Assembly: GCA_964017155.1 (NCBI GenBank)
Contig: OZ024865.1
Location: 34,618,938-34,682,937, forward strand
Reading direction: 5' to 3'
From: Oasisia sp. SBJ-2009
Taxonomy: Eukaryota; Annelida; Polychaeta; Sabellida; Siboglinidae
DNA: 64,000 nucleotides
Part shown: positions 47,039-60,622 of the stretch, piece after piece
Numbering within the stretch: position 1 is the first letter of the stretch
Layout: every line of letters begins with the position of its first letter
Notes under the pieces: model-generated
Told to the model about the DNA's origin: nothing
Database searches by the model: none
The model's input: only the letters and a program-made list of their open reading frames with translations
Program-made: the position numbers and the translations under genes

Positions 47039-49982
47039 TAAGTCTATACATGAAACAGTAAAATAGAATAGCACAGTCGTTACATTACTTATTATTCCTC
47101 AGTGTGCTAAAATAAAAAATAAAATGTATATGATTAAAAAACGGCTAATCTATCATAAAAAATGATCATACTAAAATGCTAATAATGACACTAATTGCGT
47201 AATAATTATGTGATATAAATTGTATAACTTATTGGTAAATGCATGTAACTAAAGTCCACATGATCACGTCACAGAAACGCTAATCTAAAAAGGTGTGTCT
47301 TCAGAAGTGTTAAGTATGTGACCGTCCCTCCGTTCAGCAGGGCCCCTGCTGTGAATCAAATATCACATTTCACTTATACACACTCTACTCACATGCCAGA
47401 GAAACAACTCTGATTACAGAGAGCAAATTCCTGAGGGTTAGACAATAACAATTATAGAAACCACCACTCTGTGAGTCCACCATAGGTGTGAGTCCATGTT
47501 TATTCTGTGCGTTAAATTGTCGGTGGTGACCGGGTGGTCCCATACTCCAGTGATAACTTCTGTCCCCAACTAACGATTGCCTAACGATTTTCTATGCTGT
47601 CCTTCTGAGCTACCATTTTCAAGGGTATAGGTGTTGCTATTGAAATGTTACTATTACTATTGCTACTACTATATCTTACTTTATTTGGTTTATACAAACA
47701 GGAGGAAGACTTAGGGGATTCTGACCACAGACTTCCAGACTGATACTACGACATTTCCCACCCAATATTTGACCAAGCCAGTAGAGGAGTTTGACATTAT
47801 ATGACACAACTAGCCACAGGCAGTGATGAGTGACTCGTCTTTGCACAGGAAAGAAACAATTCCTACACACAAACTGCATTTAAAAATTATTTTAAATGTC
47901 TGCGTACATCTCAAGGCACACTTGTTGGTGACAATGCTATGTCTATAATGACAATGACAAATTATATAATTATGCGGAACAAACTAACATTAAAATCCCT
48001 CAATTTAAACTGCAGATGAACAATAGTCACATTTACCATTTCCACCAACTGTTCATTCTCCCTGAAGTGGGCGTCCCACGTCTTGACTCGAACCGAAGCA
48101 TCCCCCTACAACCCAGGCGGAGACAACAGTTCATTTCAGGCAAAAACCACAAGGATGGTTGACTGGGTAAAAATTATAATCATAAGCTCACGATAACACT
48201 GTGTGGCTGAAGCTTTAAAATAATTTGTTTAACTACATTAATAATTATGTTTAAAAGTTGCTTGTCTTCTTAATCTTTATGCATGTCTAATTTTACAAAG
48301 TCAATTTGGTATTGTATTTAACTTATTTATTTGATTGAATTAATGAATTTTACTTATTTTAACATAATTAGCTATATATGCATTTACTTATTTTATATTA
48401 TTGTTAGTGTTTTTAGCAGGTTTTTAACCCAGATACATGGTACTTTATAAATGTTTCCAAATAAATCTTGTCACCCTTTTTCAATATCTGTCTTGATATA
48501 TTTGTCTATCCTATGCAAGTGAGTAAATTAACATTTTATATATTTCTCTATCCTATGCAACTGTATAAATTAAGCTATGATGTCACCAATCCTGTTGTTC
48601 TGTGTGAGACACCTACAGAAACACTTACATGTCCATCTGAAAAGGCAACAGCCCCATTGAGTACAGTGTCAGGAGCGCTCTGAGAGAGTTGGCGGAGAAT
48701 GTTGTCGGTGGGTGTCCCCTTGTACACTGACAACTTGTGGACACCGGAGAAGACACAGTCCCTGCAGAACACAACACAACACAACACACACCGTCAGTCA
48801 CTGACACAACCCAACGCAACGCAACGCAACGCAACGCAACGCAACGCAACGCACCGCAACGCAACGCACCGCACCGCAACGCAACGCAACGCAACGCAAC
48901 GCAACGCAACGCAACGCAACGCAACGCAACGCAACACACTGTCAGTCACTGGCACTGTGTGTGTACACAACACACACTCAGTCACTGGTACTGGCACTGT
49001 GTGTGTACTTACACATGTACACAGTGTTAACATGAGTGACTATTTTATGAGTCTTGTGTGGTAAAATGCAGAAGTTTCATGTCGTATTATCTTGCCCTAT
49101 GACTATGAAATAGTTGCTTAGTAAAGTAATACAGTTCATATCTAGCACTGTATCTGGATCTTAGGGCTGCTAAAGGCCCTTTATATTTCACAAATTGGCA
49201 GACCTGTTTGGTCAGTCACCATTTCAACACCTCAACATATAGCCATGCTGTCACTGCAGCATGAGGACAAGTCATACACAAATATCCACAACTGTCTATA
49301 GTCAGGTACTCATTTATACAGTTGAGTGAAATTGGTACAAAATATATACAGAACACTCACTGTCCATTAACATAATTTCCAAAGCATTAAACTTATGGTC
49401 AATTAATATTCCAATAATAAAATGTATAAATCACAAATAGACAGCACCTGTATCTAGGGACAATCAGTTGCTAGCTGACTGTATGTATACAGATTTATAA
49501 GACTACAGTGTAGTATTACAACTAAAGTCTACCTACCCAACAAACAGCGGCAACACTGCCCAGCCCGTGAAGTCTGCAGTGGTCAGTGCGTGTCCTTTCT
49601 TATTGGTCACCGCACCTGGACGCTTGTGACTAGGGTGGGGTTTGTACTTAGCGGCCACCCCTGCCACGTGAATGATGAGACAGGCATGCTCATCTAGTTC
49701 TGGGTGCATCTCCTGTAATGTGACAAACATTTGATTACTTTCCTGTGTCTTTCCTGTGCCTGTTACAGGTGTCACTGTTCATGGCCCTCCAAATCATAGC
49801 CTTATGTAGAGACCCATCTACTTGTCATTTGGATGGGTAGAAATATCACTGATGGGTAAGTTAATGTAGTAATGTAGGCAAAAAGGTCTTCACAAATCAT
49901 AGATATTGTAAGTTAGCCTTGAAAACGAGTGTCACCCCTGTGATTGTAGTTTAATTCAGGTAATAACACATATAAACTGGCT

Positions 49983-50036
<54 letters not shown>

Positions 50037-50651
50037 ATCACATTGACAGGCACAATAAGAGCTAAAGAGTAGGAGGAGAATGGAGAAAACAGAAAAAGAA
50101 TGAATTGCAGACTGTTACAGAGAATGCAGTGAGAGAAAAGTGAGGAGAAGAAAGAAAAGACGAAGAAGAGATGACAGTAACCATGGCCACCCTCAGCCCT
50201 GATGACAGGAGCAACAAGAGGAGAACATAGATAAAGAGAACACACCGTCTCGACATCCTTCCACCATGGAGCTGTCTGTAAACTGTCAAAGTCACACTCC
50301 CTGGTGGTGGCTACAATCTCCTCCCCTCTCTCCCCCTCCGTGTCTGTTGGGTCTTCCCCACTTCCTGGGGAAACTTGGGCAACGCACCGGAAGTGAAGTC
50401 CCTCTGGAAAACCATAGTTGTCAGCCTCAGGTTTAACCTTAAATCTCAGTTGGCAGGTACAAAAGGAAGTCTTTGGTCTATCAGAGATTAAACTTTTGTT
50501 ATAGCGATATTGGTTTATTGTCTTGATGTTAATAGCACAAAGTAACACATAATATATAACATCAAAGGAAAAAGCAATCTTTGTAATCCTTTTTATAAAA
50601 TGTAGTGTAAACATTGAATAGGATCATATCACATAGCCACAATTATTATAG

Positions 50652-50700
<49 letters not shown>

Positions 50701-51788
50701 CAGCAACAAAACTATTATAAGTACATCGATTAGTATATCAATGAATTAATAAAACATTAATATTTGTTAACAATCAAGAGTGTCCTTTTAAAGAATTGAA
50801 GATATGCAGAATTATTTTTTAATCTGTATGAAATCCCCTTCTGAGGTACAGTCCAATTTTGTTTTAAACACACTCAGGATAATAACGTGCACACAGCTAA
50901 CAGACAATCTGTGTTCTTTATTAGAAGGAAGACTTTCTCAAATATAATGTACATTGTTTCTTCTCTATTGTTACGTTATTACATCTATTTTTCAACTGAT
51001 AAAACACTTATTTGGTCATTATTTTCATACCATCCACCTGAAAATAGCACTTGGTTAACAGAATAGAGTTTGTGACATATTTCCATGTGTTAAATACTTG
51101 TGTAATATACAAATAAAATAACTGTACAAGCAGACATGTCTCCAACTTCTGGACACTGGGGAGAAGTGGACGACAGACTGACCACAGTAGACCAGAGTCT
51201 GAGGAGCGGTGGTCGCGCGGTAGAGCGCCGGACTGTCAATCGAGGGGACGGTGGTTCAATCCCACCTACCGCCGTTTCAAAACTTAGGCAATTTCGTTCA
51301 CCCCACATTTGCCTGTGTCTTTTGGAAGAGACACTATAAGCCGGTGGTCCCTTCTATCTGGTGTCTATGCCAGGGGAAGTAAAAGATCCCACACAGGGGG
51401 TAAATGTGTAACCTGTAGTGGACTCACAAATTATCGTTGGTCTTTAAAATGCCCTTCAAAGGCCCCATCCCGTGTCTAAGAGAAAAAGAAAAGAGAAAGA
51501 GGTAAGAAGACAATATATACCAGGAAGGCCAGAGGCACCAAGTATCTGGACATTGACACCAACGTCCACTCTGTATCTGACTGCTCTACTGAGGTCAAGA
51601 TGGGCCGGAGAGGTGCCACCGACATTGGTCAGACATTCTCGCAGCCAGCTGGTCAAGTCATTGTCAGCTGGAAAAAAGAAATGACCACTGGTAATCTAAA
51701 TGTTAATTATGGACTGGATGAATAAAATCTGCACTGAGCTTGTTATAAAGAATGTCACTAGAACATGGCAACATGGTCATATGAACGG

Positions 51789-51823
<35 letters not shown>

Positions 51824-51825
51824 TG

Positions 51826-51861
<36 letters not shown>

Positions 51862-54800
51862 TGAGTGTGGTGTGGTGTGTGTGTGTCTGTGTGTCTGTGT
51901 GTCTGTGTGTGTGTCTGTGTGTGTGTCTGTTTGTGTGTGTTTGTGTGTGTTTGTGTGTGTATGTGCATGCGTGCGTGCGTGCGTGCGTGCGTGCGTGTGT
52001 GTGTGGTGTGTGTGTGTGTGTGGGTGCGTGCGTGCGTGTGTGTGGTGTGTGTGTGTCTGTGTGTGTGTCTGTGTGTGTGTCTGTTTGTGTGTGTTTGTGT
52101 GTGTTTGTATGTGCATGCGTGCGTGCGTGTGTGCGTGCATGTGTGCATTCGTGTGTGTGTCTCTCTGTGTGCACTGTATGTGTATGTGTGCATACTGTGT
52201 GTATGTGTTTGTTTGAAAGTGTGTATACCTGCATATACATGTCAATATTCTTTGAACATACATTTGTGCATAACTAGTAATATAAATCTAACTGAGGATA
52301 ACAAATGAGAAGCATTCTAACAAACATGAAGATGGCTCACACACGTAATTCACATAGGCACATAGACAAACACATAAAATATACACATACACGCATGCAC
52401 ACACGCATGCACAGTACACACAAGGCATATGCTGGAGAGTTATCAAAACGACACCCTACATGATTTGGCTGAAGACATCCTCTGTTGGATGTCACAGGCA
52501 ATCTCCCGAACTGTCTTTGACTTGTTGACATCGCGTTCATGGCTTTTTACGACTTTCTTCTCAGAAGCATTGAAATCTGGTGCCTCCATTTCAAAGAAGC
52601 GATCTTGCAGAGATGGACAAGGCTGTTTATCCTACATAAATAGATGTATACAGGTGAGACTAACAAACGACAGGTACCACTGAACAGATTACAAGCCAGC
52701 TAAATCCATTTAATTTTTACAACAGCACTCTCTCTACTCAACAGCTGACATACTTAGTTCATCTGCTACATTTCTCTGATATCTCTAGGTCCCTTAGATC
52801 ACATGTTACCAAACAGCTTTTTCTTCCTAAAACTAATGCTCAATATTGTCAAATATGCTTTCTATGTAGCTGCACCAACAATCTGGAATCAACTCCCTAT
52901 TACAATCCAATCTTCTGAAACTATAACCATCTTTCGTTAAAAAAAACCTAGAAATATATTTCTTTGAAATTTATTTTCCACCAGAAATTTTCGGTGGTTC
53001 CATGCTTTCGATGAAGGGTCAGGTTAGCACAAAATATTGTGGCTACGAACATTGTTAAGGGGCTTTACCAATTGAGAAACATACCGCAGTGTGGGGAAGC
53101 AGTCGGAAGTAGATTCGGCAGCCGGGAATTCTGGGAAATTTGTCGAGGGTGGTTTGTTTGAGGTCAGAGAGGCTCTCTGAGTTATCGGGCATGCCCTGGT
53201 AAAACTGGCGGCAATGTCCACCCACCTTCAAATCTCCCTGAAAATGCAACAAACTCCTAATGTTGTACTAACACATAAATAATTCGTCCCTTGAGGAACA
53301 CATGTCCACAAGTGACATTTTCAAACTTCCAGAATATTCAGTAAAAACAAATTCCAGCTTTGATATGCCGGATTTAAAAGAAATTATAATTGGCCTCAAA
53401 TGTTTTTTATTGAATAAATGCATCTCCAGTTTCTAAATAGTTCATTATAATCTCATGGTTTACAAATTTAGTGCCAAATTTTCCACCAAGCCATTACCCG
53501 AGAATAATTTTTACAGATTTAAGACATCACAAATTTTGTTAATTTTTTTATTTAAAACATGTGCATATTTTGAATTTAATGCTGGCGAACCAACATTTCA
53601 TGTAGAAAATCCACCAAGATAAATAAATATATCGTCAACTTCACATGACATGCTGCTTTTCTAGCTAATCCTTAACACTTCATCAAACAAACAGCGAGTG
53701 AATGCGGTGGTGTTCCCTATGATCAATGACTGACATTAACAAAATATCTCGTGCAGTTATTTTTTACCTCCTGGCTGAAGATCTCATAGAAGCAATTGCC
53801 GACGATAGCGAGCTGTAATGTGTGGGCCTCTATCGTATAGAGACGGAGCATCAGGATGGAGCTAGGCAGGAGAGAGAACCCTTGCTCGTTCACGGGCAGG
53901 CGGAAGGCGTATCGGGGATGACGGGCAGTGCAGTCCAGCACGGGAAAGGCTGAGATGTCCACTGTGCCAAGGTCATCGCCAAGGTTAAACAGACGACCTG
54001 TGACCTACGAAAACAAATCAGAAACATTTGTTAGTGAGCACACTGACTTGATATAGAATATGAAGGTGAGGTCATTACTCAGGGATTGAACTTAATGCTC
54101 GCCCCCCACCTCTGGTGAGGGGGTTAGCATTAAGTTCAATCGCTGAGAAATGATCACACCTTCACCTGAGGTGAGTGCAGGGTCCGTACACATCTGGACA
54201 TTTGAAATTCAAGGCTATTCAAGACTTTTCAAGGCTATTTGAAATATAAATTCAAGACTGTTTTAATGACATATGTGTTTTTAAGTGCAGTAAATTAAGT
54301 TAACATTAAACATTTTACTCAACTAAGAAAACAATGGCAGTGACCACAATGAAATGCCAATAGACGCAATATGCATGACTTGTTCTTGTGCATATGCTTT
54401 TCTTTTTTCTGGCTGTTATTCGTCACAACAATTGAGTCAAAGCAATATTTTATTGACCACAGTTAAATTCAAGACTTTTCAAGACAACTTTGTAAAATTC
54501 AAGGATTTTAAGGCCTTGAATTTGGTTCAATCAAATTCAAGGCTTTTCAAAACTTTCAAGGTCCTGTACAGACCCTGTGAGTAGAATTTCTTGGGGATGG
54601 GTAATCGGGCGAGTAGCTATTTTTCACTCGAGATCTGATCTACTATTAACTGAGTAAACTAATTACGTTGCATCGTCAACTATGAAAATGATAGGTGCTT
54701 GTTTATTTTATGCTTAAGGACCACACCAGGTCAACAAAGAAATTTGCATTAAAAGGCCTCATTTTGATTATGTTCACCAAAAACGGGGACTAGTGTCAGT

Positions 54801-56736
54801 GAATATCATAATAAGGCTACTACCCTAGCCAGGGAGTAAAATTCTTAATTTCGACCAGTGCCATTACTGTATTAAAGCACAATCCCTCATTTCACAACTA
54901 ATCAATTTTGACTCACATTAACGTTTTGACCATCATCAGTGGCCTTTGTGAAGAACTGAATCTTCAAAATTTATCAGTTGCGAAATAAGGAAACTTGCTT
55001 TAAGCAAGTATTCTTTCAACTTGGTGAACATTTTCATGAACTGCCATTACTGTTAAATTTCTGATTGATAAAAATGTCTGTTCCATTTCCCAGAATCCTC
55101 CTCTTTAGGAAATTACCAACAGAATATTTGCTGAGGTAGATGTCTAGGATTTAGGAACTACGAGAACATGTTATGTCATGCATCAATGACTGTGTGGTTA
55201 ACCTGTGAACACAATGGGCCAAAACTGTGGGTTTAGAATGTGAATGTTTTTGGTCTGTTAATTTGACAAACATATTATCATCATATTTATAACAGTATTA
55301 AGAATATTGCCTAAAAAGTAGAAAAACAAAGTTGCTTTGATTCAACTTTGTTCAGCAACTGCGTCAGGCCTTACCTTGGTAACTGTTGCACTGTCAGGAA
55401 TGTTTGTGACAGCGTCAACGTAAAGGTCAAAGGGAACATCCAGTCCGTGTGGCACTTCAGCGACACTACTAGAGACCTCTGGTGGTGGAGATGTTTGATC
55501 ATCGACATCTGGTACTTTGTCATCGACAGGAATCTTCTCTGGTTCAGGCGTCGCAGCAACACTAGTAGAGACCTCTGGTGGTGGGGATGTGCGACGAACA
55601 AAGTCTGGTAATCTGTGACTCAAAAAACAAAAGAGTTATTCCTTGTTTTTGAATAATTCAATGTTGATGCTGTCAATATACTTCTTTGTGCTTTTGTATT
55701 CTTAAAGAACAACATCCAAGAATTGTATTGGTGATTTGGCATTTGGCACAGCAGCATCATGACTATGGAATGAATTACTTGTGAGCATACGTGCATCTGG
55801 AACATTATCTGTGTTTAGAAAGTGTTTAACGACATATCTTTTTATTATACATTGTAATTAATTCAAATTGTTGTGAAATGACGGACACTACTTTAGAATT
55901 TCTTTTTTGTGTTATACACGTTTTAATCAGTGTTTATGTTTTAGATTAATGTATAGATAATTTACATACACAGATTTAGTAAATGTTTTAATATGTTTAC
56001 TAGTGTACATCTTAAAACAAAATTTTTATTTGATTTATAGTAATTTATATAATTTATATTTATTAATACATTTATTATGTCTTGTACAGTGCATTGATCC
56101 GCCATGCGGGAATTAGTGCGTGGGACTAGTGTGAGTAAATTTCATTATTATTATTAACATCTTCATCTGTGAAGGTTGTTGCTGCACAACAGGCATATCA
56201 CATGACACTAGTCATGTGACACAAGCTGCGGGATGAAAGTATGTTTCTATTTAATAAGCAGTGACAACACAAAAGGGATGGCAGCGTGTTTCTATTTAAA
56301 ACGCAGTGACAATATGAAAATGACATTCACTCACATCGATCGTCGTCGATTCATGTCTGGCACTTCGCCCGCATTCCACTGAATGCCCTGCCACGCCCTC
56401 TGGATGTCAGAGGTGTAAAGAAGACATGGCTCGCCTAGAAACACCTGAAACCAAAAGTGAAACCATCACGTGCTGTGATTACTGTGTAGTTCTGTAAATT
56501 GATTTTGTTGATTGTCGTTCAATTTTCTTACCAATTAATTGATGACAATTGATCTTGAGTGGTTTATTACAATAACATTTATTTTTAATGAATACGATTA
56601 CTAACTGAGCAAAACCTATTTCAGTTTTGCAAAAATCAATCACTCACAAAAACACACATATATATATAAATATATATTATATAAATAATATATATATATA
56701 TATATAAATAATATATATATATTTAATATATATAGA

Positions 56737-56767
<31 letters not shown>

Positions 56768-59700
56768 CATATAGTGTTTTCGGAAACCAGAAAAGCTGTG
56801 AGTGTTAGCAGTTAGACACATTTAGACATTGAAAAACAAGATTCATGACTGGCTGAACCAGAGCTGAGCAGCACAGCAGCTGAGCTGCTGAGCAGCTGAG
56901 CGGTATCGACTCACCCATTTCATCTGTGTGTAGTTGGTCGCGTGCATAAACGGGGACTTGAGCAGCAACAAGAGCGCGAGACAAAGATCCTCAATTACTG
57001 ACTGGTCCCGCCACCGGTGCAAGAAGAACTGGTCCCATATAAATATGGTCGCTTGTGTATCAAGGACACTGACAAAACCCTGTCAATAAGAAACTACACG
57101 TTACATGGGTATCCAGTGATAGGAAAAGTAAAAAAATTGCAGTTGCAGGGTCCGTACACATCTGGACATTTGAAATTCAAGACTTTTCAAGGGTATTAGA
57201 AAAAGAAATTAAAGACTGTTTTAACAACATATGTACTTTTAAGCGCAGTAAATGAAGTCAACATTAATATTTTTACTCGACTAAGAAAACAATGGCGCCG
57301 CCCCCAATGAAATGCCGATTGCCCAATGTGCACATGGGTTATTTTTGTGCATAGGCTTTTCCATTTCTGGCTGTTATTCGTCACAACAATTTAGTCAAAA
57401 CAATATTTTAGTGGCCACAATTAAATGTAATACTTTTCAAGACTACTTTGTAAAATTCAAGGATTTCAAGGCCTTGAATTTGGTCCAATCAAATTCAAGG
57501 CTTTTCAAGACTTTCAAGGCCCTGTACGGACTCTGAGTTGTCACATGATTCATTATAATAACTGATCAGAAAATTCTTCTATGGTCAGCTTGTCACTCTA
57601 TGTCAGCAACAAGTTTGTGGTTACAGTATCGGTGAGCTTGGTTTTCAGAGCTCTAGAATTAGCAAGTCCACTACAGGTTACACATTTACCCCCTGTGTGG
57701 GATCTTTTACTTCCCCTGGCATAAACACCAGATGGAAGGAACCATCGGCTTTTAGTGTCTCTTCCGAAAGACACAGGCAAAGTGAGGTGGACGAAATTGC
57801 CAACATTTTTAAACGGCAGCAGGTGGGATCAACCCACCGTCCCTCGACATACAGTGCTGCCCTCTATCATGTGACCACTGCTACCCACATATTTTGCAAG
57901 TTCAAAAGAATTACTTGACAAAAACTTATAAAAAATGTTCATCCCTTGGACATGATAGCTTGGTAGAACATGTGAATGGCAATAATTACCAAGTTTAGTT
58001 TTTCTCTTGTATTACACTACACACACATTTACGCCGTCACTCAGAAAATACACCTCTCCAATCCAACGCCGGATAAACACCAAGGGATCAGCGAGTATTT
58101 CCTAGGAAATTTTTTGTGGTGTGCAGTAATTACCAAATTTAATTTATCTTGTGTTACACTACACACACGTTTACGCCGTCACTCAGAAAACACACCTCTC
58201 CAATCCAACGCCGGATAAACACCAAGGGATCAGCGAGTATATCCTTGGACATTTTTTGGGGTGTGCGGGAACGAGGACTGTTGGTCAGCCGTGCCTCAGA
58301 CTTCGCTTTCTCCTGCTGAAGGAGATGAACCAGGAATTCCTGCAAGAAAACAAATGCAATCATGACCATTAAACTTAAAGGGATACTCCAGTCAGTGAGA
58401 GATTCACAACATTTAGCTACGTCTAAATAATGTATTGATGTGTACAGTAATTGTGCACACACATCATTAATAAACAATTAATTATAGTACAATTGTACAA
58501 GTTACACTCCATGTTGGATTCAGGACGCTGCCATCTTGAGACTTAAGCGCCAGTGACGTAAACCGCTTACGTCACTGTCCCATGCATGTTCAAACATCCT
58601 ATGTCTGTCCAATGGTATTTGATGTATCCAGTACGTTGTGGATTGCTTACGTCACTATAACAATTATTAGTGAAGATTCCGCCAATCCTTGCCCTTTTGA
58701 ACAATGCGCCAATGACGTACACGATTTGGCTTACATCACTGGCGCATAAGTCTCAAGATGGCAGCGCCCTGAATCTAAGATAACATGTTTTTGATACCAT
58801 TAAACTATAACTAATTGTTTATTAATGATCTTTGTGCACAATTACTAGGCACAACCAATATAGTATACATATGTAAGTTAATACAGTGAACCTCTCACTG
58901 ACTGGAGTATCCCTTTAAAAATAATATTAGTGTTCAGAATTCATGTAAATTTAATCGCTGTCATGATAAATTCGGTACTCACATTTGAGTCAACCAGAGC
59001 CTCGATCTGAGCAATTTGGGTCAGGTGATCATGCAGTTCGGAATCAAGTTCGGCCAACCGTGACATGACACGCTCGGCGATCGCAAATATCTGCTCCCAT
59101 GAAGGGAAGCAGGTTTTGTTGAGAAGGTCCAAATACATGGCCAGCTCATACACATGTTCACCTGCAGCAGAAACATACAGAAATGTAAGTAATTTTATAG
59201 TGCTGTACCCAATCCTCACAAGTGCTCAATGCGCTTTACACTTAGATTGAATACTAAACTTAGGCTTAGCATAGTTTTGGTGAACACATGAGTGATGGCA
59301 GAGATTGGACAAATAAAAAGGTAAGTTCTTATATAGCACAGTAGCCAGTCCTCAGGACAGCTCAAAGCACTTTACACTTCCCCGACAGACCTGTTCAATC
59401 AAACACCATCTCATCTTCTCTGGAACGCATCCAGTCACGTTAATGTACACAAATATCCACGATTGTCGATAGCCAGGTGTTCATTCATACAGCTGAGTGA
59501 AGTGGAGCAATGTAGAGTGAAAAAACTTGTTCAAGGTTTTACACAGAAACACAGGATTCGAACCCGGGTTCTCTTTGTCAAGAGTCGAAAGCTTTAGTCA
59601 GTGTGCCACGAGGCAACTACATAGATACAAGGCCAGCTCACATAAGTGTTCCCCTGTAGCTGACATCTAGTACTTACCCTGCCCTGAGTCTGAGGGGAAG

Positions 59701-60578
59701 GCCAGCTGTAGGGGGTAGAGCCAGTACTTACCCTGCCCTGAGTCTGAGGGGAAGGCCAGCTGTAGGGGGTAGAGCCAGTACTTACCCTGCCCTGAGTCTG
59801 AGGGGAAGGCCAGCTGTAGGGGGTAGAGCCAGTACTTACCCTGCCCTGAGTCTGAGGGGAAGGCCAGCTGTAGGGGGTAGAGCCAGTACTTACCCTGCCC
59901 TGAGTCTGAGGGGAAGGCCAGCTGTAGGGGGTAGAGCCAGTACTTACCCTGCCCTGAGTCTGAGGGGAAGACCAGCTGTAGGGGGTAGAGCCAGTACTTA
60001 CCCTGCCCTGAGTCTGAGGGGAAGGCCAGCTGTAGGGGGTAGAGCCAGTACTTACCCTGCCCTGAGTCTGAGGGGAAGGCCAGCTGTAGGGGGTAGAGCC
60101 AGTATATCAGGTAGGACTCGTAGGTGTTGCTGCACACATAGAGCACATTGAGAGTCTTGGCTGCCTCAACTAAGTGTGGTGTGTTGTTCACGTGTAAACG
60201 CATGCCAGGAGAATTACTGTAAACCTGCAACAGAGAGAAGTGTTTTCAATTATTAATTAATGCACACGTTAAATCAATAAAATTATAGCAATCATTATGT
60301 CAATGTCATAATGTTACTCGCAGTCTTAATTTTTTTTTTATATGGTATAAAAAAAGTTAACAAGGCAGAACCTCTGGTAACTGCATTATGAACACAGAAT
60401 GATTTAGAGACAGGGATGGTCAATATTCCATGGTAGGAGTGAACTGTATCCTCACGACACACGCACGCACACACGCGCACACGTGCACGCACACAACTAC
60501 ACACACACCCACCCCACACCCACACACACCCCCACCCCCACCCCCACCCACCCCCACACACCCACCCCCACCCACCCA

Positions 60579-60622
<44 letters not shown>

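Noticed and set aside
49913..50614. 233-codon minus-strand open frame
   Set aside because: It includes the real exon 50246-50403 but runs through the donor and a TA microsatellite; it is not one protein.
51203..51275. Possible tRNA-Asp gene
   Set aside because: A and B boxes and the T stem are good, but the anticodon stem pairs at only 3 of 5 and the sequence continues into a body repeated at 57660-57880, so it is a SINE head.
51703..52308. His/Thr- or Cys/Val-rich open frames
   Set aside because: Products of the GT/GTGC microsatellite in all frames.
54061..54177. Hairpin CATTACTCAGGGATTGAACTTAATGC with its inverse as a regulatory stem
   Set aside because: It is a small intronic inverted repeat beside a MITE; nothing ties it to regulation.
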